From Bacteriovoracaceae bacterium (GTDB taxonomy: Bacteria > Bdellovibrionota > Bacteriovoracia > Bacteriovoracales > Bacteriovoracaceae): DNA of 32,671 nucleotides. This document shows positions 8,038 to 15,535 of this stretch, piece after piece (the stretch's first letter is position 1; every line of letters starts with the position of its first letter). The position numbers and the translations under genes were made by a program. Location: assembly GCA_947446575.1 (NCBI GenBank), contig CANFHC010000033.1:1-32671 (forward strand), written 5' to 3'. The notes below the pieces were generated by a model. It saw only the letters and a program-made list of their open reading frames with translations, did no database searches and had not been told where the DNA came from.

Positions 8038-8050
8038 ATTTGTCACAAAT
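8038..8050. promoter_or_regulatory. 13-bp palindrome between dapD and the desaturase gene
   Basis: ATTTGT-C-ACAAAT is a perfect 6+1+6 palindrome just upstream of the desaturase leader hairpin. The one-base centre is too tight for an RNA hairpin, so a protein-binding operator is more likely. Its regulator is unknown. Confidence 0.35.
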
Positions 8051-8055
8051 AGCTT

Positions 8056-8796
8056 TTAGCGAAGGAAGTCTTCAAGTACCAGTGAAGCTTCACTTTTTTC
8101 ATCTCTGTACTTGACGATGACTGCACATTGCAAAGTTATACCCATTTCGCGTGCCCAAAGATTTTCCGACTTTACTGGGCGGTTTCCAGGGACCACTATA
8201 GCGTTTTCAGGAATGGGCTCACCCTTTTCTAAAATACGGTTATTGACCAAGTCATACACAGGGATTCCTTTCGAGAGGATAACTCCCGGAGCAATTACAG
8301 CTCTTCTTTTGACTTGAATCCCTTCGACAATCAAGGCACCGGCACCAATAAAGCATTCATCTTCAATAATGACGGGAGCGGCCCCAATGGGTTCTAGGAC
8401 ACCTCCGATTTGTACGGCCGTTGATAAGTGAACCTTTTTTCCAATTTGCGCACACGAGCCAACGAGGACGTGTGAATCAACCATAGTGCCTTCGTCTATA
8501 TAAGCTCCAACATTGATATAACTTGGTGGCATGATGATGACACCTTTAGCGATGTAAGATCCTCTGCGAACTGATGTTCCGCCTGGAACAAGTCTTACTC
8601 CGCGATCAACTGTAAAAGTTTGTGGCATAAGGTTATGTTTATCGACAAAGCCGTTTTCTTCTTTTAAGACTCCAGCTTTAAAGGCTTCAAGGATTTGTGC
8701 TTTTACTTCTGTATTAGCAATCCATTTTCCATCTATGAAATTTGCGGAGCGAACTCGACCTGCTTCTAAATCATTAAGTGTTTTTTCCCAAGACAT
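8056..8796 (-). CDS. dapD: Tetrahydrodipicolinate N-succinyltransferase
   Basis: The enzyme transfers succinyl from succinyl-CoA to tetrahydrodipicolinate, the committed step of the succinylase branch of diaminopimelate/lysine synthesis. The 246-residue protein has a left-handed beta-helix made of hexapeptide repeats (about residues 75-190). Typical DapD stretches are VRRGSYIAKGV, INVGAYIDEGTMVD, GSCAQIGKKVHLS, GGVLEPIGAAPVIIED and CFIGAGALIVEG. I use the ATG at 8796, not the earlier one at 8817, because AAGGAG precedes 8796 at correct spacing and the start overlaps the dapA stop by one base (TAATG), which implies translational coupling. It is the last gene of the lysC-dapB-dapA-dapD operon. 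Confidence 0.93.
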   Translation of the reverse strand: MSWEKTLNDLEAGRVRSANFIDGKWIANTEVKAQILEAFKAGVLKEENGFVDKHNLMPQTFTVDRGVRLVPGGTSVRRGSYIAKGVIIMPPSYINVGAYIDEGTMVDSHVLVGSCAQIGKKVHLSTAVQIGGVLEPIGAAPVIIEDECFIGAGALIVEGIQVKRRAVIAPGVILSKGIPVYDLVNNRILEKGEPIPENAIVVPGNRPVKSENLWAREMGITLQCAVIVKYRDEKSEASLVLEDFLR

Positions 8797-9689
8797 TAGT
8801 AATTCTCCTTGAACCAAGTTTGTACTTTTTTATTGGCATCTAAGACTGGTGTATTGTCTGCTAGGTCGCGGTGATCAAGTGGAGATCTTAAAATATTAGT
8901 TTTAATTTTTCCCTGTGCGTGCATAAGATTTTTTACAGGTACAGGATTAGCGGCGATAAAAAGAGTGTCGCACGATTGACTCCAAAGAGTAGCTTCAACA
9001 CTTGATAATTTTCCTTCCAACGTTTTTACAACATAAGCTCGAGTTTCAAGAGGCCACGCGTTCGATGCAACAGAGACCAATCCTTTACAGCCAAAAGGAG
9101 CAAACTCTGGAACCATTCCATCGTCCCCGCTATAAACTCTTGCATTGGGAGCTGCTTGTGAGTATTTCTTGAAATCTTCAACTGAGCCTGAAGCTTCTTT
9201 GATGGCCCAAAAATTCTTGTGGTCTTTTAGGTTTTTAACAGCATTAAAATTCATTTTAACACCAGTTCTACCCGGAACGTTATAAAGCATACATGGTTTG
9301 CTAGCGAGGTCCATGATCGCTTTAAACCAATGAGTTTGTCCGTGCTCACCAGGTTTTGCGTAAAGTGGTGTAACAACTAAGTACGCATCTAGAGCAGTTA
9401 GCGTATTTAAATATTTTACGTATTCCAATGTCTCTTTTTGATTGAATCCACCTATACCCGTCATCACTGGAACTTTTAAATTTAGACTTAATCCAAACTC
9501 TAATATTTTTTTGCATTCATCTTTATTTAAATTAAGTGCTTCTCCAGTTGAACCTAATATAACAATTCCGTTAAGTGCAGCTTCTTGTTCGCGAAGAATT
9601 TTTTCAAACGATTCGTAGTCGACTGTTGAATCTGTGTTCATAGGAGTAACAATAGCTGTCCAAAGTGGTGTTGCGTTGATGTCTTTCAT
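8796..9689 (-). CDS. dapA: 4-hydroxy-tetrahydrodipicolinate synthase
   Basis: This enzyme condenses pyruvate with aspartate semialdehyde, the first step specific to the lysine/diaminopimelate branch. The 297-residue TIM-barrel protein shows the pyruvate-binding loop GSTGEA (46-51), YNVPGRTG (136-143, with catalytic Tyr136 and Arg141) and the Schiff-base lysine in WAIKEASG (Lys164). The frame is open upstream to 9773, but that extension overlaps dapB in another frame and would add 28 atypical residues. ATG 9689 has AGGA at suitable spacing, gives the normal family length and lies 13 bp after the dapB stop. It is feedback-controlled by lysine in many bacteria; the sequence alone does not tell whether that holds here. 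Confidence 0.95.
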   Translation of the reverse strand: MKDINATPLWTAIVTPMNTDSTVDYESFEKILREQEAALNGIVILGSTGEALNLNKDECKKILEFGLSLNLKVPVMTGIGGFNQKETLEYVKYLNTLTALDAYLVVTPLYAKPGEHGQTHWFKAIMDLASKPCMLYNVPGRTGVKMNFNAVKNLKDHKNFWAIKEASGSVEDFKKYSQAAPNARVYSGDDGMVPEFAPFGCKGLVSVASNAWPLETRAYVVKTLEGKLSSVEATLWSQSCDTLFIAANPVPVKNLMHAQGKIKTNILRSPLDHRDLADNTPVLDANKKVQTWFKENY

Positions 9690-9702
9690 TTGCTTATCCT
9701 TA

Positions 9703-10383
9703 TTAGGTTTGGGAAAATTCAGCTTGGACAACATCTTGGAACAGATGCAGTCCAGGGTCCAGAGTTTTATCATTTAATATTTTTTTAGCAGCAAAAAGTG
9801 CGCCTTCGGCAAAAATTTTTCTATCGAGCGCCTCGTGTTTTAAAGTGATTCTTTCATTATTTGTCGTCAATGTTAATTCGTGGATTCCTATCACGTCTCC
9901 AATTCGATCAGATGTAATAGTCATTTCATGTCCGGCCCAATTTTTCCAAGAGAGAGCTGTGCCAGATGGAGAGTCCAATTTTTTAGTGTGGTGAATCTCC
10001 ATCATTGAAAATTTATAATCAGAAAAAATTTTTCCAGCCTGACTCATAATCTTAATCATTTGCTGAACTATATTCATGCCGAGACTAAAGTTCGTTGCAT
10101 AAATCCATTTGATATTTTTATTCTTTAAATCGATATCGAAATCCGAAGGCCAACTCATTCCGGTGCTGCCAGTGACAACTGGAATTTTAGAGGCAACTAA
10201 TAGATCCATATAATGTTTAAAAACTTCACCTGATAAAAATGAAATCACGACATCATGGCCCCTAAGATTTTCAATTGTCGGTGTATTCGTAGAGTCAAAA
10301 ACGGTGTGGGGAATTTTAGCTTCTAGTAAAAGCTCTAAAACTTTACCTCCCGTTTTTCCTTTGCCTAGTAATGCTATTTTCAA
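9703..10383 (-). CDS. dapB: 4-hydroxy-tetrahydrodipicolinate reductase (short form)
   Basis: DapB reduces the DapA product with NAD(P)H to tetrahydrodipicolinate. The protein has 226 residues, shorter than the roughly 270 of the E. coli enzyme and like the short forms of some other phyla. It has the N-terminal Rossmann loop GKGKTGG (7-13), ATNFSLGMNI (96-105) and the catalytic/substrate motif EIHHTKKLDSPSGTAL (129-144), with His131, His132 and Lys135. The start codon is TTG at 10383, four bases after the lysC stop; a GGAAG lies at the end of lysC. No in-frame ATG sits nearby, so the TTG is probably genuine and translation is probably coupled to lysC. Confidence 0.93.
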   Translation of the reverse strand: MKIALLGKGKTGGKVLELLLEAKIPHTVFDSTNTPTIENLRGHDVVISFLSGEVFKHYMDLLVASKIPVVTGSTGMSWPSDFDIDLKNKNIKWIYATNFSLGMNIVQQMIKIMSQAGKIFSDYKFSMMEIHHTKKLDSPSGTALSWKNWAGHEMTITSDRIGDVIGIHELTLTTNNERITLKHEALDRKIFAEGALFAAKKILNDKTLDPGLHLFQDVVQAEFSQT

Positions 10384-10387
10384 AATG

Positions 10388-11755
10388 TTACTTCCCGATA
10401 AAAGTTTTATGAAGACGATTAATGACTTCTGGACCTTGCTCGTCAGCGATCATAAAACAGAAATTGTGTTTACTTGCACCCAAACAAATCATGCGTACGT
10501 TGATGTCACTAATTGAATCAAAGATTCTTTTAGCGAGTCCTGCCGTGTGATTAATATTATTTCCAATAAGAGAAACTAGTGCGAGATTATCTTCGACTAA
10601 AACTTCAGCGAATTCTTCAAGATCAGAAATTAAAGTTTTATTAAGTAGGGTAGAGTCATCGAGAGTTAACGAAACGCTAATTTCACTTGTTGTAATCGCA
10701 TCTATACTTACCTTATGGTCGTTGAAAACTTTAAATATTTGGTACAAAAATCCGTGGCTATAAAGCATCTCAGGTGTTGAGAGTGTCACCAAAATTTGTT
10801 TTTTTCTCAAGGCCATAGCTCGAACGAGGGGAGTGTTATCGACATCTTTTTTTACCCAAGTTCCACCTAATTCTGGATTAAAACTTGATCCTACAAAAAC
10901 AGGAATAGAGCTTCTAATGGCCGGCAATAGAGTTGCGGGGTGAAGAATTTTTGCTCCAAAAGTTGCGAGCTCACTAGCTTCTTTGAAAGAAATTTCAGAT
11001 ATGGCGCGAGCATCACTGCATAGTCTTGGATCAGTTGTGGCAATTCCTGCGACATCAGTCCAAATTTCTAAAATATCTGCACCTATTCCTTCAGCTAAAA
11101 TGGCCGCAGAGTAATCACTTCCACCGCGACCTAAAGTTGTCGTCATTCCGTCTTTGGTTTTTCCAATAAATCCTTGAGTGACGAATATAATATCTGAGTG
11201 TTTTAAAACCGAGAGGTGTTCAAGACACAAATTTTTAATTTCATTTGTCAGTGGACGCGCTTTTCCAAATTGATTATCAGTGATTAAAACATCGCGGGCA
11301 TCAAGCCATCTGGCATTAGATTCTTTTTTGGCTGCCCTTAAAACGACGTTCATCGCTTCCGTAAAAAGTAATGATGAAAGGCGCTCACCGATACTTTGAA
11401 TAGAATCGAGGGCCTTAAGTGAGCAGTCTTTTAATAAGTGAACTCCACGAGACATAGATTCAAGTTCTTCGAAAAGTTGGTTTAATGGATCAATTTTTTC
11501 GGGACTCATCTCTAAATCACGAGCAATCTTTAAATGTTTTACTTTTATTTTTGTCAAAATCAAAACGGCATTTTCCCAAGTACTTTTTTCAGCCGTCTTT
11601 GAAAGTTCAATTAAATCATTCGTCGTTCCAGAAGTTGCAGACACAACGATTAACTTTGCATTCTGCTTTAGGGCAACTTCGGCAGATCTTTTCATACAAT
11701 CGGCGTCACCCATCGACGTTCCGCCAAATTTTGAAACTATTACTTTTTCTTTCAT
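10388..11755 (-). CDS. lysC: Aspartate kinase, lysine-sensitive type
   Basis: LysC phosphorylates aspartate, opening the pathway to lysine, diaminopimelate, threonine and methionine. The 455-residue monofunctional protein starts with the KFGGTSMGD motif (9-17) and contains FVTQGFIGKTKDGMTTTLGR and GGSDYSAAILA, the kinase-domain signatures. Two ACT domains follow from about residue 305 (LVTLSTPEMLYSHGFL, then LVSLIGNNINHTAGLAKRIF), matching the E. coli LysC class in which lysine binds and inhibits. AGGA precedes the ATG. It is first in lysC-dapB-dapA-dapD and divergent from asd across about 94 bp, too short for a lysine riboswitch. Confidence 0.95.
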   Translation of the reverse strand: MKEKVIVSKFGGTSMGDADCMKRSAEVALKQNAKLIVVSATSGTTNDLIELSKTAEKSTWENAVLILTKIKVKHLKIARDLEMSPEKIDPLNQLFEELESMSRGVHLLKDCSLKALDSIQSIGERLSSLLFTEAMNVVLRAAKKESNARWLDARDVLITDNQFGKARPLTNEIKNLCLEHLSVLKHSDIIFVTQGFIGKTKDGMTTTLGRGGSDYSAAILAEGIGADILEIWTDVAGIATTDPRLCSDARAISEISFKEASELATFGAKILHPATLLPAIRSSIPVFVGSSFNPELGGTWVKKDVDNTPLVRAMALRKKQILVTLSTPEMLYSHGFLYQIFKVFNDHKVSIDAITTSEISVSLTLDDSTLLNKTLISDLEEFAEVLVEDNLALVSLIGNNINHTAGLAKRIFDSISDINVRMICLGASKHNFCFMIADEQGPEVINRLHKTFIGK

Positions 11756-11849
11756 ATTGAATCCTGATTAAAATAATCCGTTTTACAAAGCATTCTAAAA
11801 GAGAAAAAATAGCGTGGAAACAAATTTGCATCGGTTTTGGAGAAAAAAT

Positions 11850-12962
11850 ATGATGAAGTTAGGAATTGTTGGATGGCGTGGAATGGTAGGCCAGGTCTTG
11901 ATGGAGCGAATGACGGCGGAAGCTGACTTCAAACATTTCGAAACAACTTTTTTTTCCACCTCGCAAAAAGGTGAAACTAATCCCATAAAAGCTCCTAATT
12001 CGAATCCAGTTTTGCAAGATGCTTACGATATCTCAGCATTAAAGCAAATGGATGTAATTCTTACTTGTCAGGGTGGCGATTACACAAAAAAAGTGCACGC
12101 TGAACTTAAAGCTGCTGGCTTCAAAGGATTTTGGATCGATGCAGCTTCAACTCTTCGGATGGAAAAAGATGCAGTCATCATCTTGGATCCTGTGAATAAA
12201 AATGTCATAAAGACTGCACTTTTAAATAACCAAAAAGAGTTTATCGGTGGAAACTGTACCGTTTCTCTGATGATGCTCGCTATCGGAGGCCTTTTAGAAT
12301 CTGATTCTGTGGAATGGATCACTTCAATGACTTATCAAGCAGCTTCTGGTGCTGGTGCTCGCCACATGAATGAGCTTTTAAAACAAATGAAGTTCGTCAC
12401 AGATGCCGTGATGAGTGAGGGAGAAAATCTCTCAGATCAAATTTTGCAAGTTGAAAAAAATGTAAAAGTTCTTCTGGGGGATCCAAAATTCCCTAAAGAA
12501 AATTTCGGTTACCCCTTAGCCTTTAACTTACTTCCATGGATTGATTCCGAATTAGACAATGGTCAAAGTAAAGAAGAGTGGAAAGCATGTGCTGAGGCAA
12601 ATAAAATACTTCAATCAAAGACTTTGATCCCGATCGATGGAACATGTGTTCGAGTTTCAGCAATGAGATGCCACTCGCAAGCACTAACGATTAAACTAAA
12701 AAAAGATATCCCAATAGATGAAATTGAATCTATGATTCGCGAACATAATCAATGGGTAAAATTTATTCCCAATAATAAATCTAGTTCAATGGAGTTTTTA
12801 ACTCCAGAATACGCCAGCGGAAATTTAGAAATTCCAGTTGGTCGAGTTCGCAAAATGAATTTAGGGCCTACGTATTTAAATGCCTTTACCGTAGGTGATC
12901 AACTTTTATGGGGAGCTGCTGAACCTCTTAGAAGAATGTTACATATTTTATTAGAGCATTAA
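11850..12962 (+). CDS. asd: Aspartate-semialdehyde dehydrogenase
   Basis: Asd reduces aspartyl phosphate to aspartate semialdehyde, the substrate of DapA and of homoserine synthesis. The 370-residue protein is close to the 367 of the E. coli enzyme. It has the nucleotide loop GIVGWRGMVGQVL (5-17), catalytic Cys136 in GGNCTVSL, TYQAASGAGARHM (161-173) and catalytic His275 in AMRCHSQALT. I choose ATG 11850 over the upstream ATG 11814: GGAG stands seven bases before it and family members begin at this point. The divergent arrangement with lysC suggests shared control of the first two pathway enzymes. Confidence 0.95.
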   Translation: MMKLGIVGWRGMVGQVLMERMTAEADFKHFETTFFSTSQKGETNPIKAPNSNPVLQDAYDISALKQMDVILTCQGGDYTKKVHAELKAAGFKGFWIDAASTLRMEKDAVIILDPVNKNVIKTALLNNQKEFIGGNCTVSLMMLAIGGLLESDSVEWITSMTYQAASGAGARHMNELLKQMKFVTDAVMSEGENLSDQILQVEKNVKVLLGDPKFPKENFGYPLAFNLLPWIDSELDNGQSKEEWKACAEANKILQSKTLIPIDGTCVRVSAMRCHSQALTIKLKKDIPIDEIESMIREHNQWVKFIPNNKSSSMEFLTPEYASGNLEIPVGRVRKMNLGPTYLNAFTVGDQLLWGAAEPLRRMLHILLEH

Positions 12963-13051
12963 TTATTCCCGATTAAAGTACTTTCTTTCCGCGTAGAGAG
13001 ATTTTTGAATTTTCACTACAATAGAGATTGTGCAACCCTTGAGGATAAATA

Positions 13052-14554
13052 ATGAATTCTAAAATAATAGCGCCTTTAACACTTATCAGTTTTGCTCTTT
13101 TGAGTTCAAGTTGCTCGGTTTTTAAAAGCCGAGGCCCAGCTGGTGAGCGACAAACTCTTTTATCCCAAGTTTATGTTGATATTAGTAATGCTGATTTACT
13201 TATCGGATCAGACTCGGCTGCTTGTCAAAAGGCATTCGAAACATTGTATCAAAAACTTTTTAATATCGCCGGTTCATCTATTTATTTAGATTCAAATGAC
13301 ATCAAAGAAATCGATGAAGAGATTCAAAATTCTTTTGAAACAAGAATTGCTCTAAAAGATTCATTTAAAAAATTTAAACTCAACAATAGTGTTGATCAGG
13401 CCTGTTTAGCTGGCGCACAAGATGTTTTTAAAGCACTAAGATATGTCGAAGACTATCTAGTTGAACTGCGAGTTGAGAAGGCCAATGCAGCTCCAACGGA
13501 ATACGTAAGCCTAAAAGGTGATTTTCCTTATTTTCTTGTGAATCCAAAATACGCCATTGATTTTAAATCCTATGAAGACCTAAAATCTGGAGATGTTATT
13601 TTATCAAGAGGAAACGCATATTCCTCAGCTGCAATTGCAAGAATTGCTCAAAGTGATTATCAATTTTCGCATTTAAGTTTTGTCTATAAAAATCCAGAAA
13701 CCAAAGAGCTTTTTACTAGTGAAGCACATATTGAAATCGGATCTGTCACGGCTCCTATCATTGACCATATCAATGAAAAAAATGTCCGCTCAGTTGTGTT
13801 TAGATATAAAGACGAAGATATTGCCAATCAAGCTTCAAAAGCGATGTTTGATATGGTGAAAAAGCACCAAAATACCGGGAAAAACATTGAATACGATTTT
13901 TCGATGAACTACAAAGATGATTCGAAATTATTTTGTTCTGAAATTGTTTCTCGTGGCTTTAAAATGGCCATGCCTGATCAAGACTATGTTCCAAAGTTTA
14001 AATCTAAATTTACGAAAGGAATTATGCCTTTCTTAGAAACTATTGGTGTTCCAGTTAATGCTGACAACATCGGTACTGTCGATGTATTTGCTCCTGGAGA
14101 CATCCAGTTTGATCCTAATTTTGAATTAGTCGCCGAATGGAGAAATCCTAAAAAATTAGAAGAATCAAGATTAAAAGATTTTATTTTAACTAAAATGTTT
14201 GAACGCATGGATGTAGCTGGCTATCAAATTGATCCATCACTAAAAATGGATTTGCAAGCTAGGACGTACTGGCTTCTAAGACGAACTCCATTAGTTAAAA
14301 AATTCTTAGAAAAGAAATTCTCTCTCACAATGAATACCGCGCAGATGGAATTATTCATGGCCCTCGATAAAATCGGTGATGCCTTTTATAAAAATCTAGA
14401 ACTAAGATCCCTAGAATTTGATCATCCAATGACTCCAAAAGAAATTTATGGGGCCGTAGATGAATTCATTCAAAAAGATTTAGAGGCGTATAAGTCGTAT
14501 AAAAAAGGTGATAGTCAGACTAAACCATTATTTCACTTATTGTTTCATCCCTAG
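13052..14554 (+). CDS. Lipoprotein with permuted papain-like (C92/YiiX) domain
   Basis: A lipoprotein signal ends in LLSSSC, with Cys21 as the lipidated residue, so the 500-residue protein is membrane-anchored and periplasmic. Residues 170-310 match the circularly permuted papain-like YaeF/YiiX family (MEROPS C92): LKSGDVILSRG (177-187), His207 in FSHLSFV, Glu224 in TSEAHIEIG and nucleophile Cys295 in KLFCSEIVSRGF. Members are predicted amidases or peptidases acting on lipids, cell-wall peptides or protein adducts; the substrate here is unknown. The flanking N- and C-terminal regions are helical and unassigned. GAGGA precedes the ATG, and a -10-like TACAAT lies at 13017-13022. ribB follows 12 bp downstream. 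Confidence 0.8.
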   Translation: MNSKIIAPLTLISFALLSSSCSVFKSRGPAGERQTLLSQVYVDISNADLLIGSDSAACQKAFETLYQKLFNIAGSSIYLDSNDIKEIDEEIQNSFETRIALKDSFKKFKLNNSVDQACLAGAQDVFKALRYVEDYLVELRVEKANAAPTEYVSLKGDFPYFLVNPKYAIDFKSYEDLKSGDVILSRGNAYSSAAIARIAQSDYQFSHLSFVYKNPETKELFTSEAHIEIGSVTAPIIDHINEKNVRSVVFRYKDEDIANQASKAMFDMVKKHQNTGKNIEYDFSMNYKDDSKLFCSEIVSRGFKMAMPDQDYVPKFKSKFTKGIMPFLETIGVPVNADNIGTVDVFAPGDIQFDPNFELVAEWRNPKKLEESRLKDFILTKMFERMDVAGYQIDPSLKMDLQARTYWLLRRTPLVKKFLEKKFSLTMNTAQMELFMALDKIGDAFYKNLELRSLEFDHPMTPKEIYGAVDEFIQKDLEAYKSYKKGDSQTKPLFHLLFHP

Positions 14555-14566
14555 TATTATAATCCC
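14555..14566 (+). promoter_or_regulatory. -10-like sequence abutting the ribB start
   Basis: TATTAT (14555-14560), overlapping a perfect TATAAT (14558-14563), ends six bases before the ribB ATG. There is no Shine-Dalgarno. This permits a leaderless ribB transcript in addition to read-through from the lipoprotein gene. No -35 was identified. Confidence 0.3.
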
Positions 14567-15190
14567 ATGGAAAAATTCGCTCATATAACTGCTGCTTTAG
14601 AAGACTTAAAGCAAGGCCATTTGATTCTTGTGACTGATAGTCATGATCGTGAAGATGAGGCCGATCTTTTAATGGCAGCTGAATTTGCGACCACTGAAAA
14701 AATTAATTTTTTTCTTAATCATGCCAGAGGATTAATTACAAATCCTATAAGCTCTGCCATTTCAAAAAAATTGTCTCTTCCCTTAATGGTTCCTGAAAAT
14801 TCGGGATCTATGATGACGGCCTTTACGGTGAGTATCGACGCTATTGCGGGAACGCATACAGGGATTTCATCAAAAGATCGCTGCACGACAATTAAAAAAC
14901 TAAGTGATGTGGATGCTGGACCTCAAGATTTCGAGCGCCCAGGACACGTATTTCCGTTAATTGCTCATGATGGTGGCGTCTTAGTTCGACCCGGTCACAC
15001 AGAGGCAGCAATAGATTTAATGAATTTAGCTAGGCTTTATCCTGTCGCAATTTTATGTGAAACACTAAATGAAATAGGGGATGCTCTAAAAGGTGAAGAA
15101 CTCTCCGCTTTTGCCAATACTTTTAAAATTAAAATCATTTCTATCGAAGACTTAATAAACTATCGATTACTTCTTAGTAAAACTATTTAA
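14567..15190 (+). CDS. ribB: 3,4-dihydroxy-2-butanone 4-phosphate synthase
   Basis: RibB converts ribulose 5-phosphate to dihydroxybutanone phosphate plus formate, supplying the four-carbon unit of riboflavin. The 207-residue protein is a monofunctional RibB with no GTP cyclohydrolase II domain. Motifs are the acidic loop DREDEADL (27-34, usually DRENEGDL, keeping the R-E-x-E-x-D residues), AFTVSIDA, HTGISSKDR, RPGHVFPL (124-131), RPGHTEA (141-147) and Glu165 in LCETLNEIGD. No other riboflavin gene is near and no FMN riboswitch fits in the 12-bp gap upstream. The last 24 bases overlap the 3' end of the convergent cytochrome gene. Confidence 0.92.
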   Translation: MEKFAHITAALEDLKQGHLILVTDSHDREDEADLLMAAEFATTEKINFFLNHARGLITNPISSAISKKLSLPLMVPENSGSMMTAFTVSIDAIAGTHTGISSKDRCTTIKKLSDVDAGPQDFERPGHVFPLIAHDGGVLVRPGHTEAAIDLMNLARLYPVAILCETLNEIGDALKGEELSAFANTFKIKIISIEDLINYRLLLSKTI

Positions 15191-15535
15191 ATAAGCATGA
15201 AGTGCGGGAATATCTTTTTCTAAAAATGGAAGGGCCGGCATTAACCCAGATTTTCTCTTTGGAATGTATCCGGGTGGGTATGACTGATGAACAACTCTTG
15301 CAGTGATTAATTCAAGCGAAGACCAGGCGACATCGGGCCCAATACTTCCAGCATATCTTGGATCTGGGTTGTGACAAGCAATACAATTTGTCATGTAAAC
15401 TGATTTTCCTTTTTGCTCTAGTGCAGAAAGTGGTTTTTCATTTGTCTTTGTACAAGCAGAATTAAAGAATAAAACTGGGAGCAACAAAGTTGCTCCCAGA
15501 ATATATATTTTAAAATTTATTTTTTTAAAAATCAT
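15167..15535 (-). CDS. Lipoprotein cytochrome c, single haem
   Basis: The 122-residue precursor has a signal with lipobox-like FFNSAC, so Cys28 is probably lipidated and the protein tethered on the periplasmic side. The haem-binding motif CIACH (51-55) follows the usual class I helix, and Met99 in KSGLMPALPF is a plausible distal ligand, giving a small class I cytochrome c. It overlaps the upstream PuuD-type membrane gene by four bases (ATGA), so the two are translationally coupled and probably act together. In PuuD proteins a cytochrome c domain is fused to the C terminus of the membrane part; here it is a separate protein. A terminator-like hairpin lies inside its signal-peptide codons. Confidence 0.88.
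   Translation of the reverse strand: MIFKKINFKIYILGATLLLPVLFFNSACTKTNEKPLSALEQKGKSVYMTNCIACHNPDPRYAGSIGPDVAWSSLELITARVVHQSYPPGYIPKRKSGLMPALPFLEKDIPALHAYLNSFTKK
15475..15499 (-). other. Terminator-like perfect hairpin inside the cytochrome c coding region
   Basis: CTGGGAGCAAC (15475-15485) and GTTGCTCCCAG (15489-15499) form an 11-bp perfect stem with a 3-base loop. Read on the minus strand it covers codons 13-21 of the cytochrome gene and is followed by TTTTATTCTTT, the layout of an intrinsic terminator or attenuator. Confidence 0.6.

Noticed and set aside
9690-9773. N-terminal extension of dapA by 28 residues
   Set aside because: It overlaps dapB, is not typical of the family, and the downstream ATG has its own ribosome site.
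11756-11849. Lysine riboswitch before lysC
   Set aside because: Only 94 bp separate the lysC and asd starts, too little for the roughly 170-base lysine riboswitch, and no such motif is visible.
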